Shown: piece after piece, positions 42,372 to 51,932 of the stretch
Numbering within the stretch: position 1 is the first letter of the stretch
Layout: each line of letters starts with the position of its first letter
Origin: Shewanella xiamenensis
GTDB lineage: Bacteria; Pseudomonadota; Gammaproteobacteria; Enterobacterales; Shewanellaceae
Direction: 5' to 3'
NCBI RefSeq assembly: GCF_014647135.1
Contig: NZ_BMOP01000023.1
Location: 1,242 to 60,416, forward strand
DNA length: 59,175 bases
Program-made: the position numbers and the translations under genes
Notes under the pieces: generated by a model
What the model saw: only the letters and a program-made list of their open reading frames with translations
Told to the model about the DNA's origin: nothing
Database searches by the model: none

Positions 42372-42404
42372 CCAAAAAAAAAGCCCCTTAGATAAGGGGC
42401 TTTT
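42372..42404 (-). terminator. Terminator of the rpmB-rpmG operon
   Basis: AAAAGCCCCTTA and TAAGGGGCTTTT (42379-42404) form a strong stem; on the minus strand it is followed by a run of nine T. It lies 20 bp past the rpmG stop. The gap between argA and rpmG holds only this terminator and the argA promoter. Confidence 0.9.
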
Positions 42405-42424
42405 CTCGAAACACTAAACAAGGA

Positions 42425-42598
42425 TTACTTGATTTTTGCTTCTTTGTAGATAACGTGCTGACGAATAACTGGATCAAATTTTTTGATTTCCATTTTTTCT
42501 GGCATGTTACGCTTGTTTTTTTCAGTTGTGTAGAAGTGACCAGTTTTAGCTGTAGAAACTAATTTGATCTTCTCACGATTACCTTTAGCTTTAGCCAT
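42425..42598 (-). CDS. rpmG: 50S ribosomal protein L33
   Basis: Small basic protein of the large ribosomal subunit. The 57-residue product starts [20 protein letters not shown] and ends YKEAKIK. It has no cysteines, so it is the zinc-free form of L33. It begins 6 bp after the rpmB stop, the conserved rpmB-rpmG pair. Confidence 0.97.
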   Translation of the reverse strand: MAKAKGNREKIKLVSTAKTGHFYTTEKNKRNMPEKMEIKKFDPVIRQHVIYKEAKIK

Positions 42599-42604
42599 GA
42601 TCTA

Positions 42605-42841
42605 TTACACCTTCTCGCCACGGGCACGAAGTTCAGCAACAACAACTTCAATACCTTTCTTATCGATCAGACGGATACCTTTAGTAGATACACGTAACTG
42701 TACGAAACGTTTTTCTTCTTCTAACCAAAAACGGTGGTTTTGTAGGTTAGGTAAAAAACGACGACGGGTCGCGTTTTTTGCGTGCGAACGGTTGTTACCA
42801 ACCATCGGCTTCTTGCCAGTAACTTGGCATACTCTTGACAT
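42605..42841 (-). CDS. rpmB: 50S ribosomal protein L28
   Basis: The 78-residue L28 starts [20 protein letters not shown] and carries the family pattern [17 protein letters not shown]. The frame continues upstream to 42940, but ATG 42841 is the conserved start. It lies between radC and rpmG, as in E. coli. A single Cys5 is present, so it is not the Zn-ribbon type. Confidence 0.97.
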   Translation of the reverse strand: MSRVCQVTGKKPMVGNNRSHAKNATRRRFLPNLQNHRFWLEEEKRFVQLRVSTKGIRLIDKKGIEVVVAELRARGEKV

Positions 42842-42962
42842 GTCAATCTTCTCCAAAAACAATTTTAACGCTCGAGCATTAATGTGCCTCGTATGGCCGT
42901 CGCCCGAGGCACAAAGAGGGCGCATTTTATACACGATCACAGAGTGAAGATCAAGTGTTAGA

Positions 42963-43640
42963 TTAATTAATCCAGCCTCGTTCCGCGAAGGAAACTATCT
43001 CTCGATCACCAACAACCATATGATCCAACAGGGATACATCTATGGTTGCCAACGCATTTTTTAATCGCTCAGTTATTCGTCTGTCAGCCTGACTGGGCTC
43101 GGCAATACCAGACGGATGATTGTGACACACTATGACGGCAGCAGCCTTTTTCTCCAGCACTAAGCTCACCACTTCACGTGGGTACACTGAGGCTGAATCT
43201 ATTGTTCCGCGGAATAATTCGACGAACTGAATCACTCTATGCTGGCTATCCAGCAGCAAAATTGCGAACACTTCATAGGAGCGGTCAGCTAATTGTCTCA
43301 TTAAATAATCCCGAGTTAAATCGGGATTTGTCAAAACCTGACCTCTCTGCAGGTTTTCTTGTGCCACACGCCTCGCTAATTCAGCCGCGGCTTGAAGCTG
43401 GGCGTATTTTACAGGTCCCACGCCAGGAAGTCGACACACCTGATGCTTTGGTGCGCAAAGTAAGCTTCTTAAACCACCAAATTCTTGAATAAGTGAACGG
43501 GCAAGGTCTACGGCATTCAGCCCTGACAGGCCATTACGCAACAACACCGCCAGTAATTCAGCATCCGAGAGATGACTGGCGCCTTTTACTAATAACTTAT
43601 CCCGCGGCCCTTCGCCCTCTGGCCAATCCTTAATCGCCAT
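42963..43640 (-). CDS. radC: JAB/MPN-domain protein RadC
   Basis: The 225 residues contain an N-terminal helix-hairpin-helix region ([18 protein letters not shown] near 70-87) and a C-terminal JAB metalloprotease-like fold with the metal motif HNHPSG at 173-178 and the Asp of PSQAD. The name comes from old radiation-repair work that was later withdrawn; its real role is unclear. It precedes rpmB and diverges from coaBC. Confidence 0.95.
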   Translation of the reverse strand: MAIKDWPEGEGPRDKLLVKGASHLSDAELLAVLLRNGLSGLNAVDLARSLIQEFGGLRSLLCAPKHQVCRLPGVGPVKYAQLQAAAELARRVAQENLQRGQVLTNPDLTRDYLMRQLADRSYEVFAILLLDSQHRVIQFVELFRGTIDSASVYPREVVSLVLEKKAAAVIVCHNHPSGIAEPSQADRRITERLKNALATIDVSLLDHMVVGDREIVSFAERGWIN

Positions 43641-43759
43641 GTGACCTCCTGTCGTCGCATATTTTTACTTTAGCAAGTATGGACGAGATTTTTTGAACTG
43701 GGACAGTCACGCCAATTCATCGCTTTGTGGTATGGTTGGCGACATTATTTCAATCTCGG

Positions 43760-44989
43760 ATGATGTCTGTGAGCCTGATAACGAAAAACGTCCTGCTGGG
43801 TATTGGTGGCGGTATTGCAGCCTACAAAAGCGCGGATTTAGTGCGCCGCTTAAAAGAACGCGGCTTTGATGTACGTGTGGTCATGAGCCAAAGTGCGATA
43901 GAATTTATTACCCCACTCACACTGCAAGCCTTATCAGGGCATCCGGTATCATCGAGCTTACTCGATCCCGCTGCCGAAGCGGCGATGGGGCATATTGAAC
44001 TGGCGCGCTGGGCGGATTTAGTGATTATCGCCCCTGCAACGGCGAATTTACTGGCCCGTATCAATGCTGGCATGGCGGATGAGCTTATCACCACCACTTG
44101 TCTTGCCACTGAAGCGCAAATTGCGCTCTGCCCTGCGATGAATCAGCAGATGTATCGTAATCTCGCCACTCAAGCCAATTTAGCCAGTTTACAAAGCCGT
44201 GGTTACACCCTGTGGGGACCGGCAAGTGGCAGTCAAGCTTGCGGTGAAGTGGGCCCAGGCCGCATGCTCGAACCGCTCGAAATTGCCGAACTTGCGAGTC
44301 GCTTTTTTGCAACAAAAGATGTCTATGCTGAACAGGAGTCACAACCGCTAGCAGGTCAATCGGTACTGATCACCGCAGGCCCAACCCGCGAAGCCATCGA
44401 CCCTGTACGCTATATCTCTAATCACAGCTCTGGCAAGATGGGCTTTGCCTTAGCGAAGGCCGCGGCCGATATGGGCGCCGATGTGACCTTGGTCGCAGGA
44501 CCCGTAAATTTAGCCACGCCTGAAGGGGTGACGCGAATCAATGTCGAATCGGCGCAAAACATGCTCGATGCGGTGATGAATCATGTTGATAAAAAAGATA
44601 TTTTTATCGGATGTGCGGCGGTTGCTGACTATCGAGTCAGCGATATTGCCACCAGTAAAATCAAAAAGTCAGCGGAAGAAATGCAACTTGCGCTGGTGAG
44701 GAATCCTGATATCTTAGCGACGGTCGCAAGCTTGGCAAACCGTCCTTTTATGGTGGGATTTGCCGCAGAAACCCATGATGTAGAAGCCTACGCCCGCGAT
44801 AAACTCAAACGTAAAAATTTGAATATGATCGCGGCAAACGATGTATCCGTTACTGGTCTAGGCTTTAACGCCGATGCCAATGCCCTGCGCGTATTCTGGC
44901 CACAGGGTAGTCAAGATTTGCCTGCTACCGATAAACTCACGTTGGCTCGGCAATTACTTTCGTTGATAGTGAAAGAAAAAACAAAATAA
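43760..44989 (+). CDS. coaBC: Bifunctional phosphopantothenoylcysteine decarboxylase/synthetase
   Basis: Two coenzyme A steps in one protein: CoaC decarboxylase (about 1-190, FMN-dependent, with the active-site [10 protein letters not shown]) and CoaB synthetase (about 205-409, with [24 protein letters not shown] split across its binding site). Starts at 43760, 43763 and the GTG at 43769 are all possible; the last gives the [19 protein letters not shown] N-terminus. dut begins at the next base, showing tight coupling. This is the Dfp of E. coli. Confidence 0.96.
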   Translation: MMSVSLITKNVLLGIGGGIAAYKSADLVRRLKERGFDVRVVMSQSAIEFITPLTLQALSGHPVSSSLLDPAAEAAMGHIELARWADLVIIAPATANLLARINAGMADELITTTCLATEAQIALCPAMNQQMYRNLATQANLASLQSRGYTLWGPASGSQACGEVGPGRMLEPLEIAELASRFFATKDVYAEQESQPLAGQSVLITAGPTREAIDPVRYISNHSSGKMGFALAKAAADMGADVTLVAGPVNLATPEGVTRINVESAQNMLDAVMNHVDKKDIFIGCAAVADYRVSDIATSKIKKSAEEMQLALVRNPDILATVASLANRPFMVGFAAETHDVEAYARDKLKRKNLNMIAANDVSVTGLGFNADANALRVFWPQGSQDLPATDKLTLARQLLSLIVKEKTK

Positions 44990-45448
44990 ATGAAAACACC
45001 GATTGAATTAAAGATCCTCGACTCCCGCATTGGTTCCGAATTTCCCCTGCCAGCCTACGCAACACCTGGTAGCGCAGGCATGGATCTTCGTGCCATGATA
45101 GATACCACCATGACGATAGCCCCAGGAGAAACTCAGTTAATCCCAACGGGTATCGCCATCCACGTAGCCGATCCAGGCCTTGCCGCCGTGATCCTGCCCC
45201 GTTCAGGCCTTGGCCATAAACACGGTATCGTCCTTGGAAATCTCGTTGGCCTCATCGATTCGGATTATCAGGGGCCCTTAATGGTCTCTTGTTGGAACCG
45301 CAGCGATACCCCATTTACCTTAGAAATCGGTGATCGTCTCGCACAACTGGTGTTTGTTCCTGTGGTACAAGCACAATTCAAACTCGTTGATGAGTTCGAT
45401 AGCTCAGACCGTGGTGAAGGTGGATTTGGCCATTCTGGCACTAAATAA
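44990..45448 (+). CDS. dut: dUTP diphosphatase
   Basis: Trimeric dUTPase that hydrolyses dUTP to dUMP and keeps uracil out of DNA. The 152 residues include the five family motifs: [38 protein letters not shown] and the C-terminal loop [10 protein letters not shown]. Its ATG directly follows the coaBC stop, as in the dfp-dut operon of E. coli. Confidence 0.98.
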   Translation: MKTPIELKILDSRIGSEFPLPAYATPGSAGMDLRAMIDTTMTIAPGETQLIPTGIAIHVADPGLAAVILPRSGLGHKHGIVLGNLVGLIDSDYQGPLMVSCWNRSDTPFTLEIGDRLAQLVFVPVVQAQFKLVDEFDSSDRGEGGFGHSGTK

Positions 45449-45479
45449 CCTGAATCGTTATTGAGCGAAGGATACTGCA

Positions 45480-46073
45480 ATGGCTGTAAGCCCAAAAATT
45501 AATCGTCGTGAACACATACTGCAATGCCTAGCACAAATGCTAGAAACCAGCCCAGGACAACGTATTACCACCGCTAAACTCGCCTCAGAAGTCGGCGTAT
45601 CGGAAGCGGCACTCTATCGCCACTTCCCGAGTAAAGCGCGGATGTTTGAAGGGTTAATTGAGTTTATTGAAGAGTCATTACTCTCTCGTATCAACATCAT
45701 CATGGATGATGAAAAAGACACCATGAAACGCTGTCAATTAGTACTACAGTTGTTATTGATTTTCGCCGAGCGTAATCCTGGGATCTCTCGCGTTCTCAAT
45801 GGTGATGCGCTTTTAGGTGAAAATGAGCGTTTGCGGAGCCGCATTAGTACGTTATTTGCCAAAATTGAGACCCAACTTAAGCAAATTCTACGGGAAAAAA
45901 CGTTGCGAGAAGGCAAAGGCTTTAATTTAGATGAGGCTATTTTAGCCAATTTGCTGTTAGCCTTCGCAGAGGGGCGAATTGCTCAATTTGTCCGCAGTGA
46001 GTTTAAGCTAAAACCCACACAACACTTCGATGAACAGTGGAACTTTATTCAGCATCAACTGTTGCAAAGCTAA
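45480..46073 (+). CDS. slmA: Nucleoid occlusion factor SlmA
   Basis: TetR-family DNA-binding protein that blocks FtsZ assembly over the nucleoid. The 197 residues begin [20 protein letters not shown], with helix-turn-helix [22 protein letters not shown] near 33-53. It follows dut after 31 bp; dut-slmA is the same pair as in E. coli. Its expected target, the FtsZ tail, is encoded in this same window. Confidence 0.97.
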   Translation: MAVSPKINRREHILQCLAQMLETSPGQRITTAKLASEVGVSEAALYRHFPSKARMFEGLIEFIEESLLSRINIIMDDEKDTMKRCQLVLQLLLIFAERNPGISRVLNGDALLGENERLRSRISTLFAKIETQLKQILREKTLREGKGFNLDEAILANLLLAFAEGRIAQFVRSEFKLKPTQHFDEQWNFIQHQLLQS

Positions 46074-46087
46074 TGATTTATCAACAT

Positions 46088-46116
46088 AAAGGACGGTAAT
46101 CACCGTCCTTTCTTTT
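46088..46116 (+). terminator. Terminator of the coaBC-dut-slmA operon
   Basis: AAAGGACGGT (46088-46097) and ACCGTCCTTT (46102-46111) form a 10-bp stem around AATC, followed by CTTTTA. It lies 15 bp past the slmA stop. Confidence 0.85.
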
Positions 46117-46207
46117 ATCCCGACTCCTTGTATCAGTAGTGCTTTTGCTTTAATCTTGTTTACACATTGTTAAAACTAAAAACACAATAATATTACAAGG
46201 ATGTCAG

Positions 46208-48193
46208 ATGAAATCTTTGCCATTTGCTGCATTGGCCGTAATTTGCTTGCCTATTACGCCTTTCAGCACATTAGCGGCCGAAACCTCGGCGACAAATGTC
46301 CTGTCACAATCCCAATTATTCAGTCGCGGCAACGAGTATTCTAACGTAAAGATCTCGCCTACCGGCAAATACTTAAGTGCAATTACCAGTGTTGAGAGTA
46401 AAAATGTACTCATAGTATTAGATGCTCAAACCAAAAAACTGCTGAATGCGATTCGCTTCCCAAGCAACGCCCAGGTAGGCACCTATGAATGGGCCAATAG
46501 TGAGCGTATTGTACTGGCAAAAGAATACCTTAAGGGCTGGAGCGATGTGCCCCAATACTACGGCGAATTAATGGCGGTCAACGCCGATGGTTCTCGCCCT
46601 AAATATCTATTTGGTTATAACAGCGGCGAGCAGCAAACGGGTTCAAATCTCAAGAAAAATACCGCCATAAATGCCACAGCATTCATACTGGACCCTCTAC
46701 CGGATGATGAACGCTATATGCTGGTCAACGCGCTCCCATGGACTGGTGCCCCGGACTTGAGTGAAACACGTCAGGATGTCTACCGCGTTGACCTTTTTAG
46801 CGGGGTGCGTAAACGCATCACAGGCTCTCCCATAGGCCAAGCTCGCTTTATGACCGATCATGATGGTGACGTCCGCTTTGTGGCAGGGAAAGACAGCAAA
46901 AACATTACTAAAGTCTTTTACCGTAAAGATGGCGAATGGATAAACACCGATAAACTCAACCTAGGCTTAAGTGATTTTACGCCTATCTCCTTCGCTGATG
47001 ATAAAAATACCATCTATGCAGCGGGTCGAGTGGGCACTGAAACCTTAGGCGTCTATCGCATCAACCTCGAAACAGGCGATAAGGCCGAGATCATTCAAGA
47101 TGAGGTTGTTGATCCTAGCAACTTCTGGATCAACGGCACCAACAAACAGCTCTATGCCGTTGAGTTTGAAAATGGCTATCCAAGCTATGCCTTTGTCGAT
47201 AACAACGACAGCCACGCCAAACTACTCAAGGATTTACTCGCGGCCCTGCCGGGGCATCAAGTACAAATCGTTAGCGAAACCCGTAATGGCGAACAATTGG
47301 TGGTAATTGCATTTAACGATCGCAATCCCGGTGATTACTATGTGTTTGATACGAAAAAACTCAAGCTAGAGTATCTAGCCACCGCCCGTAAATGGCTAGA
47401 CCCAGAAAGAATGGCTGAGGTCAAACCCATTAGCTTCACTAACCGCGATGGCCAGAAAATACATGGCTATTTAACCTTACCCTTCGGCAAAGAAGCCAAA
47501 AATTTACCCTTGGTCGTTAATCCCCATGGCGGTCCCCATGGCATTCGTGATTGGTGGGGATTTGACCCACAAAACCAACTACTTGCTCAAAATGGCATGG
47601 CGGTGTTGCAGGTTAACTTCCGTGGCTCAGGTGGTTATGGCGAGCGTTTCGAGCAAGCTGGCTATCGAAAATGGGGCTCGGATATTCAGCACGATATTAT
47701 CGATGCAACTCAATACGTCATTGACCAAGGCTTTGCCGATAAGGAACGGGTATGTATCGCTGGCGGTAGCTTTGGCGGCTATAGCGCACTACAAAGTGCC
47801 GTATTGGCGCCCGATATGTTTAAATGCGCGGTTGGGTTTGCCGGTGTGTATGATCTGGAGTTGATGTTTGATGAAGGTGACGTCGCCAGAACACGTTCAG
47901 GAACAAGCTACCTTAAGGACGTACTTGGCCAAGATAAAGCCACCCTAAAAGCCATGTCTCCCTCTGAAAACGTTGCTAAATTAAAAGCGAACCTCTTACT
48001 GGTGCACGGTGGTGAAGATGAGCGCGCGCCAATTGAACAGTTGGAATCACTCGAAAAAGCCCTCAAAGCCCATAATTATCCCTACCAAAAACTGGTGATG
48101 GATAACGAAGGCCATGGTTTTTATAACGATTCTCATAGAGCCAAGTATTACGATCAGATGTTGAGCTTCTTAAAAACTAACCTGAAACTTTAG
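46208..48193 (+). CDS. S9-family prolyl oligopeptidase, exported
   Basis: Probable periplasmic serine peptidase cleaving short peptides. The 661 residues have a signal peptide (MKSLPFAALAVICLPITPFS, cleavage after LAA), a beta-propeller domain (about 35-400), and a C-terminal alpha/beta hydrolase domain. The nucleophile Ser is in IAGGSFGGYSAL, the oxyanion stretch in PHGGPHG, the Asp in GGEDERAP, and the His in NEGHGF. It stands alone between slmA and folE; its substrate is not evident. DPP4-like or acylaminoacyl-peptidase-like relatives share this fold. Confidence 0.9.
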   Translation: MKSLPFAALAVICLPITPFSTLAAETSATNVLSQSQLFSRGNEYSNVKISPTGKYLSAITSVESKNVLIVLDAQTKKLLNAIRFPSNAQVGTYEWANSERIVLAKEYLKGWSDVPQYYGELMAVNADGSRPKYLFGYNSGEQQTGSNLKKNTAINATAFILDPLPDDERYMLVNALPWTGAPDLSETRQDVYRVDLFSGVRKRITGSPIGQARFMTDHDGDVRFVAGKDSKNITKVFYRKDGEWINTDKLNLGLSDFTPISFADDKNTIYAAGRVGTETLGVYRINLETGDKAEIIQDEVVDPSNFWINGTNKQLYAVEFENGYPSYAFVDNNDSHAKLLKDLLAALPGHQVQIVSETRNGEQLVVIAFNDRNPGDYYVFDTKKLKLEYLATARKWLDPERMAEVKPISFTNRDGQKIHGYLTLPFGKEAKNLPLVVNPHGGPHGIRDWWGFDPQNQLLAQNGMAVLQVNFRGSGGYGERFEQAGYRKWGSDIQHDIIDATQYVIDQGFADKERVCIAGGSFGGYSALQSAVLAPDMFKCAVGFAGVYDLELMFDEGDVARTRSGTSYLKDVLGQDKATLKAMSPSENVAKLKANLLLVHGGEDERAPIEQLESLEKALKAHNYPYQKLVMDNEGHGFYNDSHRAKYYDQMLSFLKTNLKL

Positions 48194-48250
48194 CCTTAAC
48201 TAAAATAAAAGCTATCTTCATCAAGATAATGATGTTTTAGCGCCCCAAGG

Positions 48251-48282
48251 AGCCGATAATCGATAAGGACTATCGGCTTTTT
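48251..48282 (+). terminator. Terminator of the S9 peptidase gene
   Basis: AGCCGATA (48251-48258) and TATCGGCTTTTT (48271-48282) form an 8-bp stem with a T5 tail about 60 bp after the stop codon. Confidence 0.8.
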
Positions 48283-48462
48283 CATCTTCAGCGTGAGCGT
48301 TTTTTGGTATGAATTATCCGCAATTCGCGCTATTCTGCCCCACCTTGTTCTTGTCCAAGTGACAACGAATCGATTTATACCCTAGCGCACCTGATTGCTG
48401 ATATTCAGCGACCAGTGCTAGGTTTTCAGTGATAGCCGCTACTGAAGTAGTGGAGGATAAAA

Positions 48463-49113
48463 ATGTCATTAAGTGAAGCAGCAGTAAAAGTACAGGCCGC
48501 CCTGCAAGAGCGCGGACTTGAAACCCCCATGCTCCCCAGTGTGTTTACTCCTGAAGAGCGTAAGGACAAGATTGAACACCATATGAAGGAAATTCTGACG
48601 CTCATGTCACTGGATCTTTCTGATGACAGTCTTGCCGATACCCCACGCCGCATCGCCAAAATGTATGTCGACGAAATCTTCTCCGGTCTAGATTATGCGA
48701 ACTTCCCGAAGATCACTGTGATTGATAACAAAATGGGCTTTGATGAAATGGTGCGCGTACAGGATATTAGCCTGACCAGTACCTGTGAACATCACCTTGT
48801 CACTATTGATGGCACGGCAACCATTGCGTATCTTCCACGTAAAAAAATTATTGGTTTATCAAAGATTAACCGCATTGTACGTTTCTTTGCCCAACGCCCT
48901 CAGGTACAAGAGCGTTTAACTCAGCAAGTGTTAGTCGCGCTGCAGACCTTGCTCGAAACTAAAGATGTTGCGGTTAAAATGGATGCGGTGCATTACTGCG
49001 TAAAATCCCGCGGCGTAATGGACTCCACCAGCTCCACCACCACGACGGCCTTAGGTGGTATTTTTAAATCCAACCCAGCGACCCGCGCCGAGTTTTTACA
49101 CCAGTCGAAGTAA
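48463..49113 (+). CDS. folE: GTP cyclohydrolase I
   Basis: First enzyme of tetrahydrofolate synthesis, turning GTP into 7,8-dihydroneopterin triphosphate. The 216 residues match the E. coli-type enzyme. Zinc ligands Cys108 and His111 (TCEHHLV) and Cys179 (HYCVKSRGV) are visible, along with PRRIAKMY near 61. GGAGGAT precedes the ATG. It is placed between slmA and pyrE with no operon partner. Confidence 0.97.
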   Translation: MSLSEAAVKVQAALQERGLETPMLPSVFTPEERKDKIEHHMKEILTLMSLDLSDDSLADTPRRIAKMYVDEIFSGLDYANFPKITVIDNKMGFDEMVRVQDISLTSTCEHHLVTIDGTATIAYLPRKKIIGLSKINRIVRFFAQRPQVQERLTQQVLVALQTLLETKDVAVKMDAVHYCVKSRGVMDSTSSTTTTALGGIFKSNPATRAEFLHQSK

Positions 49114-49135
49114 GACCTTACTTTGTGTGAGATAT

Positions 49136-49178
49136 AAAAAAACGCTGCCATTCTTATTGAATTGCAGCGTTTCTGTTT
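49136..49178. terminator. Bidirectional terminator between folE and pyrE
   Basis: AAACGCTGC (49140-49148) and GCAGCGTTT (49164-49172) form a 9-bp stem with a 15-nt loop, with A- and T-rich flanks, between the convergent folE and pyrE stops. Confidence 0.7.
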
Positions 49179-49206
49179 TAGCGGTTTATAACACGCTTAA
49201 GCCTTA

Positions 49207-49854
49207 TTAGGCCTCGATGCCATACTGCTCACGGTACTGGCTTACCGCTGCTAGTTGCGCTTCCATACCTGGTTTTTCAGATAAATAGCTGATCAGATCC
49301 GCAAGCTTGATAATCGCCACAATACCACAGCCAAAATCACGCTCGACCTCTTGGATGGCTGACAATTCGCTCTTGCCCTTCTCTTGTCTATCCAGCGCGA
49401 TTAATACGCCTGCCAGCTGCGCTTGATGAGCTTCGATGATTTCCATCGACTCACGGATCGCCGTCCCCGCAGTGATCACATCGTCCACCAGCATTACCCG
49501 ACCTTTAAGCTCGCTACCGACTAAGCTACCGCCCTCACCGTGATCTTTTTTCTCTTTACGGTTAAAGCAGTAGGGAATATCGATATCGTGATGTTCGCAC
49601 AAAGCCACCGCTGTCGTGGTCGCAATCGGAATACCTTTGTAAGCTGGGCCAAACAACAGATCGTACTCTATGCCAGAATCCACTAACGCCGCCGCATAAA
49701 AACGCCCTAAACGGGCTAAATCACGGCCAGTATTGAATAGGCCTGCATTAAAGAAGTAAGGACTGATACGGCCCGATTTAAGGGTAAACTCGCCGAATCG
49801 CAACACCTGACGCTCTAGGGCAAATTCAATAAACTCACGTTGATAGGCTTTCAC
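49207..49854 (-). CDS. pyrE: Orotate phosphoribosyltransferase
   Basis: Pyrimidine synthesis enzyme joining orotate and PRPP to give OMP. The 215 residues include the PRPP loop [19 protein letters not shown] near 120, the flexible-loop lysines [13 protein letters not shown] and the early [16 protein letters not shown]. The start is GTG with GGAGAG ahead. It lies behind rph with an attenuator-like hairpin in between, the same arrangement as in E. coli, where pyrE responds to UTP. Confidence 0.98.
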   Translation of the reverse strand: MKAYQREFIEFALERQVLRFGEFTLKSGRISPYFFNAGLFNTGRDLARLGRFYAAALVDSGIEYDLLFGPAYKGIPIATTTAVALCEHHDIDIPYCFNRKEKKDHGEGGSLVGSELKGRVMLVDDVITAGTAIRESMEIIEAHQAQLAGVLIALDRQEKGKSELSAIQEVERDFGCGIVAIIKLADLISYLSEKPGMEAQLAAVSQYREQYGIEA

Positions 49855-49914
49855 AATCTCTCCTTACGACTTTAACGTTCTATTTTTATTGGGTTATAGC
49901 AATATTGATTTAAT

Positions 49915-49939
49915 AAAAAGCCCCATAACGGGGCTTTTT
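49915..49939 (-). terminator. Putative pyrE attenuator in the rph-pyrE gap
   Basis: AAAAAGCCCC and GGGGCTTTTT (49915-49939) flank a 5-nt loop, giving a clean intrinsic terminator on the minus strand right after the rph stop. It may reduce read-through into pyrE unless ribosomes on rph follow closely, the mechanism known for E. coli. No separate pyrE promoter was identified. Confidence 0.75.
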
Positions 49940-49950
49940 ATCAATAACAA

Positions 49951-50664
49951 TTAATTTAATGCGGCTTTCTGCACATCGACGATTTCGCGAATACTGTTCT
50001 TCGCTAAACCAAGTAGCTCAATCAACTCTTCGTGAGTAAACGGCTCACCTTCGGCAGTGCCTTGAATTTCGATAATCTTACCAGTTTCTGTCATTACCAC
50101 GTTCATATCGGTTTCGGCAGCGCTGTCTTCAACATACTCTAGGTCGCTTATCGCTTCACCGTTGTAGATACCCACGCTGACCGCAGCGATTAAGAACTTA
50201 AGCGGGTTAGATTTAATAATGCCTTTACCACGGGCCCAGTTAAGCGCATCCACTAAGGCGACACAAGCACCAGTGATTGACGCGGTGCGAGTACCGCCAT
50301 CAGCTTGGATCACATCACAATCGATGACAATGGTGTTTTCACCCAGCGCTTTCATATCGACACAGGCACGCAACGCACGGCCGATAAGACGTTGAATTTC
50401 TTGCGTGCGGCCAGATTGCTTGCCGCGAGCGGCTTCACGGTCCATACGACTATGGGTTGAGCGTGGCAACATGCCGTATTCCGCCGTTACCCAGCCTTGG
50501 CCCTGACCTTTAAGGAAACGCGGTACACCCTCAGTAAAACTGGCGGTACAAAGCACTTTAGTTTCGCCAAATTCGACTAACACAGAACCTTCGGCATGGG
50601 CCGTAAATTGGCGAGTGATAGTAATTGGGCGTGTTTGTGCTGGCGTTCTGTTACTTGGACGCAT
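49951..50664 (-). CDS. rph: Ribonuclease PH
   Basis: Phosphorolytic 3'-exonuclease that trims tRNA precursors. The 237 residues start [39 protein letters not shown], RDxxR-type [12 protein letters not shown] and [13 protein letters not shown] are RNase PH signatures. The full-length C-terminus (through VDVQKAALN) is intact, unlike in the E. coli K-12 frameshift allele. It heads the rph-pyrE unit and diverges from yicC. Confidence 0.98.
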   Translation of the reverse strand: MRPSNRTPAQTRPITITRQFTAHAEGSVLVEFGETKVLCTASFTEGVPRFLKGQGQGWVTAEYGMLPRSTHSRMDREAARGKQSGRTQEIQRLIGRALRACVDMKALGENTIVIDCDVIQADGGTRTASITGACVALVDALNWARGKGIIKSNPLKFLIAAVSVGIYNGEAISDLEYVEDSAAETDMNVVMTETGKIIEIQGTAEGEPFTHEELIELLGLAKNSIREIVDVQKAALN

Positions 50665-50873
50665 GCGAAATTCCTGTATTCTGAGTCATTGACCGATTTT
50701 GGCTGCATATTATAGGGTTTTGTGCCTATAGATGCCATGCTTAGGGTGATTCTCTAGCAAACTCGTCACACAAACACCTAATCCTCCTCGCGAGTAGTGG
50801 TATGCCTTTAATCCTAAAGCCATTGACTCTATAATCGCCTCTCATTATGACGATTAAACCACTAGGACAACCC

Positions 50874-51737
50874 ATGATCCAAAGCATGACAGCCTACGCT
50901 CGCATTGAGCACAAAGCACAATGGGGCACAGCCTCTTGGGAAATTCGCTCAGTCAACCAGCGTTATCTCGAAACTTACCTACGTCTGCCAGAACAATTCC
51001 GCAGCTTCGAGCCCGTTTTACGCGACCGCCTGCGTAAACGCTTAAGCCGCGGTAAAGTCGAGGTCAATTTACGCTACGAATTAGCCGATAACAGCAATAA
51101 CGAACTTAAATTAAACCAAGGGTTAGCCAAACAGCTACTCGACGCCGCTAGTTGGCTCAAACAAGAAGCCGGACAAGGCGAAGTCAACCTCACCGATATT
51201 TTGCGCTGGCCAGGAGTACTTTCTAGTGCTGAGCAGGATATGGACGCGGTTGGTGCCGATTTAATGACCGCCTTCGACTTAGCTATCGACCAATTCATTG
51301 AAGCCCGTGGCCGTGAAGGCGCAGCCATCAAAGACATGCTCTTAAGCCGTTTAGACGGCGTCAGCGAGCAAATCGCCGTTGTGCGCGAGCATATGCCTAA
51401 AGTCATGGAATATCAGCGCGATAAACTCACCAATCGCCTCGCCGAAATCAAAGGTGAACTCGATCCCGCCCGCATCGAGCAGGAGATGATCTTATTAGCG
51501 CAAAAACAAGATGTGGCAGAGGAAATGGACAGGCTCGAAGCCCATGTTAACGAAGCCCGCCGCATCCTCAAAAAAGGCGGCAGCGAAGGTCGCCGTTTAG
51601 ATTTTATGATGCAAGAATTTAACCGCGAATCGAACACCCTCGCCTCTAAATCTATCAGCACCGAAATCACCGCCGCCGCCGTCGAGCTCAAAGTGCTCAT
51701 CGAACAAATGCGCGAGCAGATCCAAAACGTTGAATGA
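50874..51737 (+). CDS. yicC: YicC-family endoribonuclease
   Basis: Conserved YicC/YloC family, related in other bacteria to RNA-degradation activity. The 287 residues (from ATG 50874, with AGGA ahead) start MIQSMTAYARIEHKAQWG and end EQMREQIQNVE as in E. coli. SVNQRYLETYLRLPEQFR and the C-terminal RLDFMMQEFNRESNTLASKS are the family signatures. Its 3' end is a known integration site for some genomic islands, and an integrase follows here. The gene remains intact. Confidence 0.95.
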   Translation: MIQSMTAYARIEHKAQWGTASWEIRSVNQRYLETYLRLPEQFRSFEPVLRDRLRKRLSRGKVEVNLRYELADNSNNELKLNQGLAKQLLDAASWLKQEAGQGEVNLTDILRWPGVLSSAEQDMDAVGADLMTAFDLAIDQFIEARGREGAAIKDMLLSRLDGVSEQIAVVREHMPKVMEYQRDKLTNRLAEIKGELDPARIEQEMILLAQKQDVAEEMDRLEAHVNEARRILKKGGSEGRRLDFMMQEFNRESNTLASKSISTEITAAAVELKVLIEQMREQIQNVE

Positions 51738-51818
51738 TTTCCATAGTCATCCACCAAACATCATTAACCATTGTTTTTAATCAATTTTAACATTTAACCC
51801 GTCTACTAACATCCATCC

Positions 51819-51898
51819 ATGCCCACCAATACCCACCGCTATATGGTGGGTATATTGGTGGGTATGCTACAATAATCCCGATCGTCAGTGGTGGGTAT
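51819..51898. repeat. Cluster of GGTGGGTAT repeats before the integrase
   Basis: GGTGGGTAT occurs at 51845, 51857 and 51890 in direct orientation, and its complement ATACCCACC at 51829 plus a one-mismatch copy at 51819. The middle four make a near-perfect hairpin with a 2-nt bulge. Five copies in 80 bp directly between yicC and the integrase look like recombinase arm sites or an operator. No other occurrence was noted in the window. Confidence 0.7.
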
Positions 51899-51932
51899 TA
51901 TTGGCTTTCATAAAAGCAACCTTAAGGTCATG

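Noticed and set aside
42165..42395. 76-codon plus-strand frame between argA and rpmG
   Set aside because: It spans the argA promoter and ends inside the rpmG terminator stem. The Lys-rich end is a translation of the terminator A-run.
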